Assembly: GCA_016932895.1 (NCBI GenBank)
Contig: JAFGCA010000468.1
Location: 1-10,522 of the forward strand
Reading direction: 5' to 3'
Length of the DNA: 10,522 bases
From: Sedimentisphaerales bacterium
Lineage (GTDB): Bacteria; Planctomycetota; Phycisphaerae; Sedimentisphaerales; SG8-4
In this document: positions 1 to 7,277 of the stretch, one piece after another
Layout: every line of letters starts with the position of its first letter
How positions within the stretch are numbered: the stretch's first letter is position 1
Notes under the pieces: model-generated
Database searches by the model: none
Told to the model about the DNA's origin: nothing
What the model saw: only the letters and a program-made list of their open reading frames with translations
Translations under genes and position numbers: made by a program

Positions 1-9
1 GGTTCGCCG

Positions 10-825
10 ATGGCCATCCAAGTCTACGAAATCCCCGACAGCCGGCGGTGGAGCGGCGACAACTTCGAGCTCAGCGTGAAGGTCGAGGGCACCGACGATG
101 ACGTGGCGGCGCGGTGGGCTGTGCTCACAAACACGCCGGTTTTGTGGTCGGGGCGTATCCGGCAGTTGCCGACGCTGGAATCGGATGGTCCGGACACGTG
201 GAACGCGACGGTTCCATACTCGCCGAACGACAAATCGCCGGAGATCGGCGACTGTACGCTGAGCTGGCAGACCGGCGGAGGCACGCAACGAATCACGCAA
301 GCGATCCAGACCGTCGCGAAGTACGCGCCGCCCGGCAAGGTAGCCGCGGAGAACTGGGGCGCGATCAGGGCCAGGCCGGACGGGACCGTCGAGGGCGTCG
401 ACGTGCTGGTCCCTGATTTTCGATGGACCGAACAGTACACGGTCAATCCCGGGATGCTGACGTGGGCGTATGCGATGACGTGCGCCTATCTTACGCGCTG
501 CACAAACCTGGGCGTCTTCCGAGGTTTTGCGGCGGGGGAGGTTCAATTTCGGGGATCGTCGGCCTCCGCGCGGCTGACAGGCACGGTAGACGAGCCGGAG
601 TTGCGGGCCGAGATTTCTTACGACTTTGCAGCCCAGCCGAACGTAGTCAACGTCCAAATCGGCGACATCGTGGGAATCGCCGCGAAGGGGTGGGAGTACA
701 TCGACGTTCGGTACGAGCTGACCGACGACGCGGCGGCCAAGAAGACGACGCCCAAGCCGATCGCTGTCTACGTTCACAAAGTGTATCCAGAGGACTCTTT
801 CGACCCGCTGGGCATCGGGACCTAA
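10..825 (+). CDS. Unknown beta-rich phage structural-type protein, 271 aa
   Basis: I do not recognise a named family. The 271-residue product has no signal peptide, no membrane segment and only three or so cysteines. It alternates short hydrophobic and polar strands, with two apparent parts: residues about 1-105, and about 140-271, where GFAAGEVQFRG (172-182) precedes a strand-rich stretch ending in IAVYVHKVYP. The segment between is rich in Pro, Gly and Asp. It stops only three bases before the next start, so it is translated with the stalk-like gene downstream. Position at the head of a run of fibre-like genes suggests a virion or tail-associated part; this is inferred from context alone. 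The start at base 10 is the first ATG visible, but only nine bases lie upstream, so a ribosome binding site cannot be judged and the true start could lie outside the window. Confidence 0.75.
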   Translation: MAIQVYEIPDSRRWSGDNFELSVKVEGTDDDVAARWAVLTNTPVLWSGRIRQLPTLESDGPDTWNATVPYSPNDKSPEIGDCTLSWQTGGGTQRITQAIQTVAKYAPPGKVAAENWGAIRARPDGTVEGVDVLVPDFRWTEQYTVNPGMLTWAYAMTCAYLTRCTNLGVFRGFAAGEVQFRGSSASARLTGTVDEPELRAEISYDFAAQPNVVNVQIGDIVGIAAKGWEYIDVRYELTDDAAAKKTTPKPIAVYVHKVYPEDSFDPLGIGT

Positions 826-828
826 TCC

Positions 829-2604
829 ATGGCCGATCCGCTGCAACGTGTCAACGAGGGCGATCCGGTTTCGGCCGCGGCGTTCAATGCCCTGTTGGAC
901 AACGCCCGAGCGGCAAGCGAACGGTTGGCCCAGTTGGCGGCCAGGCTCGGCGAGAACCCGCTGTTCTGGCAGCGGACCATTGCGCAAGTCAAAAACGACT
1001 CACCGCAGGATCGGATGCGGTTTCATATCCTGGGGCTCGACTCGCCGCTCTACGAGCCGCCCGGCGACACCTTTAAGGAGTTCCCTCGGCTCGTCGGGGT
1101 GAAACCGGCGAAGGATGTCCACGAGGCCCGGTTCTGTGTGTTGCAGGAGTGCGTGTCGAAGCTGGCCATCGGCCGCGCCGTCGTGTCGGGCGTGACGGTC
1201 GTTCAGATCGAGATGGTGCACGAGTGGCACGAGTGGGCCGACATCGACGACGAAAACTACGACAACCTGAAGAGTTGCCCCAAGCCGGCGGGTGCGCAGA
1301 TTCTGGTTGTGGAACCGGGGACCGGCATCAAGTGGGCCATCGTCCGGTTGGAGCCTCCGCAACCTGACGGCTTCTGGGGCGTTATCACTTCGGTTACCGA
1401 GATCGGCACGGGCCAATACCAATACGGTTTCGTCGAGGTCGAGAAGACCGACTCCCTCTACGCCGGTTGGACGGCCGTAGCCGAGGGCAAGAGCGGCTAT
1501 GCGTACAACACCGTAGAATGCCGGCCTGGCGAGGAGATCGAGCCGGCGCGACTGGCGGAGGTGGTGTGGATTCGTGAGGAGAAGTTTGGGTCCGGCGGTA
1601 CCATCGAATTTTGGTTTCAGTACGAGGAGCGCGAGCCGGCGGGCTTCTGGGGCGTCATCACGTACGTTACGAAGATCGGCCGGGGGCAGTACCGGTACGG
1701 ATTCACCGAGGTCGAAAAGACCGGCGCGCTGTACGCCGGTTGGACAGCCGTCGTCGACGGAATCGTTGACGACGCCTACAACACGGTGGAGTGTGTGGGG
1801 GGCGCCGAGGTCGAGCCTGCGAGGGAAGGGGAAGTTGTTTGGATTCGCACGGAGCGGTGGGGAGCTAGCGGGCTGGAGTATTGGTTCCAGTACGAAGAGC
1901 GGCAACTTACGACCACGACTTCGGAGCCGACGACTACGGGGGAGCCGACGACCACTGGCGAGCACACCACCACGGGCGAGCACTCGACGACTGAGGAGCA
2001 CACCACGACAACGGAGGAGCCGGAGCCGCCCGAAACGATTGACGTGGCGATTTGCGGAATGTTCAACTTGTGCGGCGAGCGCATTCTGTTTCCGCAGGCT
2101 CGCATTTCGTTTCCCGCTGGCCTTGGCATCACAATAAGCGAAATCCCATCTACGATCGTGTCGCTGACGGAATGCGAGGGAACGACGACGGGGCCCCACT
2201 CGACGGCGCCGCCCGAACAGACGACCACCAGCGCCCACACGACCACCGGTGAGCACACCACGACCGGTGAACACACGACGACTGCGCCGCCCGAACAGAC
2301 GACCACCAGCGCCCACACGACCACCGGTGAGCACACCACGACGCCTGAGCACACGACCACCGAAGAGCACACCACGACGCCTGAGCACACGACCACCGAA
2401 GAGCACACCACGACGCCTGAGCACACCACCACCGAAGAGCCGCCCCCGGAGGCCCCGTTCGCTGTCGACCCCGACACGGGCGTTGTGACGATAGCCGATC
2501 CTACTGGGCTGGCCATCGGCCAGGTGTGGGACGTTGTGATCCGGGTTACCGACGACCTGGCGGCGACCGATGACGGGACTGTTACGATTACGCTGGTGGC
2601 CTAG
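829..2604 (+). CDS. Stalk or fibre-like protein with tandem domains, Thr-rich mucin-like blocks and cadherin-like tail, 591 aa
   Basis: Modular 591-residue protein, probably a virion fibre or stalk. Residues 1-35 (GDPVSAAAFNALLDNAR) are helical and resemble N-termini I associate with phage tail-fibre proteins, possibly an anchor. Residues about 36-180 are an unknown domain. Two tandem copies of a 91-residue domain follow (181-271 and 272-359), each opening GFWGVIT and ending WFQYEER. Residues 361-395 and 452-541 are Thr-rich blocks of TTT triplets separated by GEH, EEH, PEH or SAH, with about 59 Thr in total. They flank a small domain (about 401-449) with three cysteines. The C-terminus (FAVDPDTGVVTIADP to the end) has the pattern of a cadherin-like repeat. 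The start at 829 follows the previous stop by three bases. The Thr blocks look like an extended linker and are the natural substrate candidate for the glycosyltransferases downstream. Fibre function is inferred. Confidence 0.85.
   Translation: MADPLQRVNEGDPVSAAAFNALLDNARAASERLAQLAARLGENPLFWQRTIAQVKNDSPQDRMRFHILGLDSPLYEPPGDTFKEFPRLVGVKPAKDVHEARFCVLQECVSKLAIGRAVVSGVTVVQIEMVHEWHEWADIDDENYDNLKSCPKPAGAQILVVEPGTGIKWAIVRLEPPQPDGFWGVITSVTEIGTGQYQYGFVEVEKTDSLYAGWTAVAEGKSGYAYNTVECRPGEEIEPARLAEVVWIREEKFGSGGTIEFWFQYEEREPAGFWGVITYVTKIGRGQYRYGFTEVEKTGALYAGWTAVVDGIVDDAYNTVECVGGAEVEPAREGEVVWIRTERWGASGLEYWFQYEERQLTTTTSEPTTTGEPTTTGEHTTTGEHSTTEEHTTTTEEPEPPETIDVAICGMFNLCGERILFPQARISFPAGLGITISEIPSTIVSLTECEGTTTGPHSTAPPEQTTTSAHTTTGEHTTTGEHTTTAPPEQTTTSAHTTTGEHTTTPEHTTTEEHTTTPEHTTTEEHTTTPEHTTTEEPPPEAPFAVDPDTGVVTIADPTGLAIGQVWDVVIRVTDDLAATDDGTVTITLVA
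1369..1905 (+). repeat. Tandem duplication of a 91-residue domain inside the stalk gene
   Basis: Copy 1 covers 1369-1641 and copy 2 covers 1642-1905, in frame and directly adjacent. Shared landmarks are GFWGVIT, the pair EVEKT and LYAGWTAV, YNTVEC, EVVWIR and WFQYEER. The copies differ at many positions in both DNA and protein, so the duplication is old and both copies have been kept under selection. Confidence 0.9.
1909..2020 (+). repeat. Thr-rich coding repeat block 1
   Basis: In-frame blocks of three or four Thr codons separated by SEP, GEP, GEH or EEH, about 19 Thr in 37 residues. Thr codons are mixed ACG, ACC, ACT and ACA. The DNA units are degenerate compared with block 2, which suggests block 1 is older or drifts more freely. 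Confidence 0.9.
2182..2451 (+). repeat. Thr-rich coding repeat block 2 with 36-base and 59-base exact-type repeats
   Basis: Thirteen TTT triplets in about 90 residues, separated by GEH, PEH, EEH, SAH or APPEQ. At DNA level a 36-base unit occurs three times in a row (2329-2364, 2365-2400, 2401-2436). The first two copies are identical and the third differs by one base. A 59-base stretch at 2206-2264 recurs exactly at 2284-2342, 78 bases on. All unit lengths are multiples of three, so gain or loss keeps the frame. Near-identity implies recent expansion. Confidence 0.95.
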
Positions 2605-2644
2605 ACCTGACCACCAGCCGCATGATTAGCCCGGCTAGGCCGGG
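2592..2644 (+). other. Two consecutive hairpins in the gap after the stalk gene
   Basis: Bases 2592-2599 (GCTGGTGG) pair perfectly with 2611-2618, with an 11-base loop that contains the stalk gene stop codon. Bases 2630-2635 (CCCGGC) pair perfectly with 2639-2644 around a TAG loop. No T-tract follows, so this is a poor intrinsic terminator. It may be an mRNA 3'-end stabiliser or processing site that separates expression of neighbouring structural genes. Confidence 0.55.
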
Positions 2645-2659
2645 AAGAAGAGTAGACGC

Positions 2660-3445
2660 TTGGCTGAGATTGCCCTGAAAGTTGGCGCCGGCGGTACCTA
2701 CGAGGACGGGGACGTGCTCTGCGCGTTCAACCGTCGCCGTATCCTGCTCTGCCATGCCGAGATGATCTGCTGGCCGCGAATCGACGGGCGGAAGGTCGGA
2801 GGGCAGCTCGGCAAGACGCAGCCGCTGCTGGAAAAGCTCTACCAGCGGACGGCGCAGTACAAGTGGGAGCGGGTGAGCGAGACGGAGATCAAGCGGACGA
2901 ACCTCTGGACGGGCAGCGAGATCGTCTACGGGTCGGAGAAGGTCGAAGACCCCGACCGGCCGAAACACATGATCCACTGCCGCGTCAAGCTGTATTTCGC
3001 TCTCCGCAACCGGAGCGGGAAGCTGCCGTTGTTCGGTTCTGCCGGAAAGGAAATCGCATACGGCGGTAACAGCAAGCGGGACGCCGCCACGGTGGGATTG
3101 CTGTGGGACGACATCGAAGCGGGGACGCCATTGCGACGGGTGAATCACGAACGCTGGCCGGCGGGCGTGCAAGACCTCAAGAGCCACCTGATCCTGGCAG
3201 TGGACGAGTTCGGCGATGCGGAGGCTGAATCGCTGGTCGCTCCCTTGCTCGACGAGAAGTCCCTGGAGGAAGAGAAGCCGGTGCTGAAGAAGCGGAGCCA
3301 TCGCGTGGACTGGCGGGCGGCCCTGTCGGCGGCGGGCGGGCTGTCTGCGTCGGAGGCTGACGTGCTGGACAAGACGCGGAGCGTGGACGTGCGCGGGGAG
3401 CGGACTTTCGAGCGGGCGGGAATCATCCTGACGAAGGCGAAGTAG
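2660..3445 (+). CDS. Unknown phage protein, 261 aa, TTG start
   Basis: No recognised family. The N-terminal 175 residues are mixed alpha/beta with many basic and aromatic residues (for example RRRILLCHAEMICWPRIDG, then YKWERVSETEIKRTNLW). Residues about 176-261 are charged and probably helical (DEKSLEEEKPVLKKRSHRVDW). There is no membrane segment or signal peptide. The only start that leaves the full N-terminus is TTG at 2660, preceded by the purine-rich GGGAAGAAGAG; the nearby ATG at 2622 lies in a different frame. The stop abuts the next start (one base between). Place among fibre and glycosylation genes suggests a virion-associated role, which remains inference. G or C dominates third codon positions, as in its neighbours, which supports it as a real gene. 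Confidence 0.75.
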   Translation: MAEIALKVGAGGTYEDGDVLCAFNRRRILLCHAEMICWPRIDGRKVGGQLGKTQPLLEKLYQRTAQYKWERVSETEIKRTNLWTGSEIVYGSEKVEDPDRPKHMIHCRVKLYFALRNRSGKLPLFGSAGKEIAYGGNSKRDAATVGLLWDDIEAGTPLRRVNHERWPAGVQDLKSHLILAVDEFGDAEAESLVAPLLDEKSLEEEKPVLKKRSHRVDWRAALSAAGGLSASEADVLDKTRSVDVRGERTFERAGIILTKAK

Positions 3446-3446
3446 C

Positions 3447-4565
3447 ATGGCGACTGTCACCAAGACCATCGGCACGACGGCACGCGACTACAGCACCATT
3501 ACGCTGTGGGAAGCGGACCTGGATAATGATACGCCGTACGACGCTGGCGACGACGCGGTGGGCGAGTGCTACGACGACGCTGCGTTCAACGAATCGGTGA
3601 CTATCAACGGCGGCGGGACGCTCGGGCTGGCGAGCGTGACGCTGACGGTTGCCGCGGGAGAGCGGCACGACGGCACTGCGGGAACCGGTTCGCGTTTGGT
3701 TCGCAATGCGGCGGGAAACATTTTTGATTTGGATGTTGCCGCGACCCTTGAGTGGCTGGAGATTACGACATCGACAGGCCAAACTACAACAGCAGTTGAC
3801 GTGGGCGCGGCCAGCATCACTATAGATCATCTGTTGATTTACGATTTAGGCCAGGGTGTTGATTGGAAAGATGTTAAAGGCATCAAATACCCATCGGCGA
3901 ACTGTGCCGGCAACGTCATTCAAAACGTGCTCTACTCCCTGCGTATCGGCGACTCGGGAAGTTATAACGCAGTTGGAATTGTGGACCCTACTGGGAACTG
4001 GACCTCCGCAGATGTGCTCGCAAACACGCTTTGGGATATATGGAAGGAAGCAGGCTCAGGCTCGGCCTTCGGGATTGTGTACAGCAACTATGCTGACGTT
4101 AAAAACAACATTGCCGTCGATTGCATTCATGCAGGGGCCGGGACTGCGGCTTGCTTTAGCGGAACTACAACGACCGGTACTCTGTTAACCAACGCCTCCT
4201 CTGACGAGACCGCCAGCGGAACGGGCAGCCTCACCGGCACGGACGGCATCGACTCCGGCGAGTTCGTTTCGACCAGCCCGGTAGACCTGCACCTGGCCGC
4301 CGACGCCCTCTGCATCAACGCCGGGACAGACCTCGGCACGACGCCGACGGGCGTGAACATCGACATCGACGGCCGCGACCGGGACGCTGAGGGCGATACG
4401 TGGGACATCGGGGCGGATGAATACGTTGTACCCCTCGCCCTGCCCGACTATCCCGACGAGGGGAACTCCAGCCCGTTCGAGCAGGATGAAGAGATCGTCA
4501 CCGTCGCGGCAACCGGCGGCACACCGCCGTACACCTATTCGATCATTTCCCAAACGCTACGGTAA
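3447..4565 (+). CDS. Right-handed beta-helix (pectin-lyase-like) tail-spike-type protein, 372 aa
   Basis: The opening residues (MATVTKTIGTTARDYSTI followed by TLWEADL) and the next strands (GDDAVGECYDD, SVTINGGG, GERHDGTAGTGSRLV) match a type common in phage and metagenome beta-helix proteins, where short strands with periodic small and polar residues stack into a solenoid. Residues about 80-260 continue this pattern (VKNNIAVDCIHAG and similar). Residues about 300-327 (INAGTDLG, then DIDGRDRDAEGDTWDIGADEY split over two strands) are the usual closing segment of such proteins. The last 28 residues (VTVAATGGTPPYTYSI) begin an Ig-like repeat but end after about one strand, so that domain is truncated. 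The central part (about 3720-4190) is visibly richer in A and T than its flanks. Likely role: receptor binding or polysaccharide-binding spike. No catalytic residues can be assigned. Confidence 0.75.
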   Translation: MATVTKTIGTTARDYSTITLWEADLDNDTPYDAGDDAVGECYDDAAFNESVTINGGGTLGLASVTLTVAAGERHDGTAGTGSRLVRNAAGNIFDLDVAATLEWLEITTSTGQTTTAVDVGAASITIDHLLIYDLGQGVDWKDVKGIKYPSANCAGNVIQNVLYSLRIGDSGSYNAVGIVDPTGNWTSADVLANTLWDIWKEAGSGSAFGIVYSNYADVKNNIAVDCIHAGAGTAACFSGTTTTGTLLTNASSDETASGTGSLTGTDGIDSGEFVSTSPVDLHLAADALCINAGTDLGTTPTGVNIDIDGRDRDAEGDTWDIGADEYVVPLALPDYPDEGNSSPFEQDEEIVTVAATGGTPPYTYSIISQTLR

Positions 4566-4574
4566 GGCTAGCCC

Positions 4575-6140
4575 ATGGCGACGACTACACTGCCAGGTCC
4601 AGCATTGCCGGAAACGACGCCCGCGGTCGAATCGGTACCCTTGCGCGTCGCTGTCGTGATGCCCTCGCACAACGAGGGTGACCGGTTGGCGCACACGGTC
4701 CGGTGCCTCTTGGCTGGCGGTGCCGGCGTTGTCGGGGAGATTGTCATCGTCGACGACGGGAGCACAGATGGGAGCATTGATGCCATCGACCCGGGGCCGA
4801 GGTTGGGCAACGAGGTACAGTTCATGCGGCACGGGGTGGTGATTCGCGTGGTCCGATTCGCAGAGCGGCGGGGAGTCGCCGCGGCCCGCCAATACGGCGG
4901 AGAGCTTGCCTACCGCCACGGCGCCGCCGTCGTCCTGTTCATGGACGCCCACGTGTTTCTGAATCCCGTCGAGGGCTACCGGCTCGCACAACTGGCCGAT
5001 CAGTACGGCGCCGTGGTCCAAGCCGGGTGCCGATCCTGGGCCATCACCAGCACCTGGACCCGGTACGGCGGGCGGCTGGGGCTGAACTTCGATCGCATCC
5101 TCGGCGTGTCCTATTCCGGCGACCGGCCGACTGAGGAGATCGGCCGGGTCGGCGCTTGCATCGGGGCCTGTTACGCGGTATCACGCGCCGCCTGGGAGGC
5201 GATGGGAGGATGGTTGAGCAACGGCGGCTTGTGGGGGTTCAACGAGCAACTGCTGAGCCTGAAGGCGTTTTTCTGCGGCGTGCCTCTCTACGTCCACCGT
5301 GACATCGCGGCCATGCACTACTTCAAGAAGAAGACCGAGGGCTGCGCGGCTTCGCGGGCGGACGTCTGGAAGGCCCGGTATGCGGTGCTGGCGGTGACGT
5401 TCGGGCAGGAAGCCTTCGACCACGTCTGGCTCCCCAGGCTCAAGCGGAAATTCTGGTCGCCCGAGATCAAGGCGTTTCTGGCCTCGGACGGCCTCCGGGC
5501 CGAACACGAGGCTTTCCAACGGCTGAAGCAGCGGACCGACGAGGAGTGCTTCGAGGTGCTTCTGCCCTGGCTGAGACGGTGGGAGCATTCCCCGATACCG
5601 CGGCAGTCGCAGATACGGTCAGAAATTGAAGAGGCCCTGGCGGTCGTCCAGCCGCTCCAACCGTCGACGTTCCTGGAAATCGGCTCCGCTAACGGCGGCT
5701 CGGCCTGGTTGTACGCTGGGGCTTGTCGCCCGGGCGCTCACTTGATCCTGGTCGACCGATGCGCCCGGGCGCATCGGGACCACCTGCAAACCACGATTGC
5801 GGCGTTGGAGGCCGAGGGCCGGCGGGTGACCTTGGTTCGCGGCAACAGCCGGGACCCGGAAATCGTCGAAACCGTCCAGAAGGCAGTCGGCAAGAAGAAG
5901 GTCGACGCCTTGCACATCGACTGCGACCACACCATGCCGGCCGTTCAAGATGACTGGAACAACTACAGCCCGTTGGTTCGGCCCGGCGGGATCATTCTCA
6001 TGCACGATATCGGGACCCGGGGGCGAGAGTGCTGCCAGGTGCCCGAGTTCTGGGCGGACGTCCGCAGGGACAAGCGGGTCGCGGAGATTCGCCACGGCAG
6101 AGACAAGGGAATCGGAGTGATCTATGTACCGCGACGTTAG
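4575..6140 (+). CDS. Fusion of a family 2 (GalNAc-transferase-like) glycosyltransferase and an SAM methyltransferase, 521 aa
   Basis: Residues 24-260 are a GT-A fold glycosyltransferase. VVMPSHNEGDRL opens the nucleotide-sugar fold, IVIVDDGSTDGS (56-67) is the family 2 signature, and FMDAHVFL carries D124-A-H126, the DxH variant of the metal-binding DxD. The acceptor-side WGFNEQLLSLKAFFCG (220-235) and HYF (248-250) recall polypeptide GalNAc-transferases, which share DxH and a WGxE-like element. Residues 261-345 are a helical linker. Residues 346-521 are a class I methyltransferase of the Methyltransf_24/CmcI type: glycine-rich FLEIGSANGG (366-375), acidic D393, HIDCDH (447-452) and RPGGIILMHD (469-478). 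The product could transfer a sugar and methylate it or a neighbour. No signal peptide, so cytoplasmic. The start lies nine bases after the previous stop; the stop overlaps the next gene by 17 bases. Acceptor and donor are unknown. Confidence 0.85.
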   Translation: MATTTLPGPALPETTPAVESVPLRVAVVMPSHNEGDRLAHTVRCLLAGGAGVVGEIVIVDDGSTDGSIDAIDPGPRLGNEVQFMRHGVVIRVVRFAERRGVAAARQYGGELAYRHGAAVVLFMDAHVFLNPVEGYRLAQLADQYGAVVQAGCRSWAITSTWTRYGGRLGLNFDRILGVSYSGDRPTEEIGRVGACIGACYAVSRAAWEAMGGWLSNGGLWGFNEQLLSLKAFFCGVPLYVHRDIAAMHYFKKKTEGCAASRADVWKARYAVLAVTFGQEAFDHVWLPRLKRKFWSPEIKAFLASDGLRAEHEAFQRLKQRTDEECFEVLLPWLRRWEHSPIPRQSQIRSEIEEALAVVQPLQPSTFLEIGSANGGSAWLYAGACRPGAHLILVDRCARAHRDHLQTTIAALEAEGRRVTLVRGNSRDPEIVETVQKAVGKKKVDALHIDCDHTMPAVQDDWNNYSPLVRPGGIILMHDIGTRGRECCQVPEFWADVRRDKRVAEIRHGRDKGIGVIYVPRR

Positions 6141-6807
6141 CATCCTGCGCCTTCATGACTTCATCGAGTACCCGCAGCTCGTCGTCGATTCGGTGGCCCG
6201 GCACGTTGACGGCATCCTGTTCGTCGTGAGCGACCGCACTGCCCCGGAACTGCTGGAGTTGCCCAACCGATGCGCAAAGACAATCGAGGTGGTGCGCGAC
6301 AACGAGCCATGGAGCAACGGGCCTTCCCTGGATCGCTGCTTCCGGTTCGTCGATCGCCTGAAGCCGGAGACGGTGCTCTACACGGACCACGACGAGGTGT
6401 TGCCCGAGCGGTATCCTGAGTGCGTCGAGCAGTGGCGGCGGTCCGGCCGGCCGATGGCCCTTTTCCAGTTCGTCTTCACATGGGGGGAGCCGGGCACGAT
6501 CGTCGCGCGGCGGGTCAAGTGCTGGTGGCACGCAAAGCTGATTCACTGGGAGCCGGGGATTCGGTTCGTGCCGTACCGCGGCTGCTGCTTGCCGGCAAAC
6601 TGGGGCATCCGTCACGCGTGCCGGGTGGCCTATCCGCTCCGGCACCTGTGCTTCACCACGAAGGCCATGCGCGACAAGCGGCTAAGCTGCCGGCGACGAC
6701 GGCGGCACGATCGGGCGTGGATTGAAGCGGCGACCAACCCCACCATCCCCTACGACCCGGACATGACCTGGGCCGAGTGGGCGGCGGCGGCTGCGCCGGC
6801 TATCTAG
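6124..6807 (+). CDS. Short family 2-like glycosyltransferase, 227 aa
   Basis: A compact glycosyltransferase of the Glyco_tranf_2_4 kind. It opens MYRDVSILRLHDF with the first strand, continues to VDGILFVVSDRT, then VLYTDHDEVLPERYPE (84-99) gives the metal-binding D88-H-D90. The late HLCFTTKAMRDKR (174-186) matches the His-containing acceptor-side stretch of that family, which is typically followed by an Arg-rich tail as here. At 227 residues it is near the family's usual length. A good ribosome binding site (GGAG, six bases before ATG) lies inside the end of the preceding fusion gene, and the two overlap by 17 bases, so they are coupled. It could add a second sugar to the product of the fusion enzyme. 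The stop is directly adjacent to the stop of the convergent gene. Donor and acceptor are unknown. Confidence 0.8.
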   Translation: MYRDVSILRLHDFIEYPQLVVDSVARHVDGILFVVSDRTAPELLELPNRCAKTIEVVRDNEPWSNGPSLDRCFRFVDRLKPETVLYTDHDEVLPERYPECVEQWRRSGRPMALFQFVFTWGEPGTIVARRVKCWWHAKLIHWEPGIRFVPYRGCCLPANWGIRHACRVAYPLRHLCFTTKAMRDKRLSCRRRRRHDRAWIEAATNPTIPYDPDMTWAEWAAAAAPAI

Positions 6808-7206
6808 TTACTGGTGATACCACCACGCCCCGAATCGGCCGTAGTAATGAATGACGGCGCCGACAACGCCTACCACCGCTGCCAAGCCGAGTAGGACGCG
6901 ACCCGAGAGATCGTCTCCCTCGACTCGGCTCGACGCAAGGAGCGACAGCGACAGGATTGCCAACAGCCCCGCCACGAAAAGGCACAGCCCGCCGACCAGT
7001 TGAACCAGCTTCCATTTCTTCGCGGTCAACTCGATTTGCACCGGACCGCGGCTTGCGACAGCCGGCTTGACGCGCACGGGCGGTTTCGGCCGCATCGCGG
7101 GCAGTGTGAACGGCAGCCGGCAATCCGGGCAATTGACCTGGGCTTGCGGGGCCCCCTCGACGGTTACGACTTCTGAGCAGTGCGGGCACGTGACCGTAAA
7201 CTGCAT
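6808..7206 (-). CDS. Zinc-ribbon protein with two membrane helices, 132 aa
   Basis: The N-terminus holds a zinc ribbon with cysteines at 7 and 10 (CPHC) and 26 and 29 (CPDC). A Pro- and basic-rich linker (residues 37-50) follows. Two hydrophobic helices lie at about 67-91 (LVQLVGGLCLFVAGLLAILS) and 103-122 (RVLLGLAAVVGVVGAVIHYY), with a short acidic loop between them (VEGDDLSG). The end is WWYHQ. This layout recalls small zinc-ribbon membrane proteins frequent in planctomycetes, whose function is not known to me. The start at 7206 is chosen over a longer reading frame starting at 7281 because a strong GGAGG sits eight bases upstream and the zinc ribbon begins right after it. It converges with the glycosyltransferase gene with no gap. 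It could be a host-interaction or lysis accessory protein; I see no evidence to choose. Confidence 0.75.
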   Translation of the reverse strand: MQFTVTCPHCSEVVTVEGAPQAQVNCPDCRLPFTLPAMRPKPPVRVKPAVASRGPVQIELTAKKWKLVQLVGGLCLFVAGLLAILSLSLLASSRVEGDDLSGRVLLGLAAVVGVVGAVIHYYGRFGAWWYHQ

Positions 7207-7277
7207 GGCGTTGCCCTCCGATCTTATGGAACAACCGCTGCCAGCGGCAACGGGGATTTTACGCGCAAGCAAAGACT

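Noticed and set aside
1000..2424. 474-residue minus-strand open frame
   Set aside because: It is an antisense shadow of the stalk gene. The repeated RRRGVL pattern is just the reverse reading of the Thr-codon repeats, and no ribosome binding site supports it.
2206..2451. CRISPR-like array
   Set aside because: Repeats are contiguous, multiples of three, and encode an in-frame Thr-rich protein; there are no unique spacers.
1776..2516. Minus-strand frame rich in VVVCS
   Set aside because: Again the reverse reading of the Thr-codon array; composition is implausible for a real protein.
829..2604. Target of a diversity-generating retroelement
   Set aside because: No reverse transcriptase and no template-variable repeat pair with adenine-specific changes is visible.
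6812..6825. TGGTG-ATAC-CACCA stem between the convergent genes as a terminator
   Set aside because: Only five base pairs, no T-tract, and it lies within the coding end of the zinc-ribbon gene.
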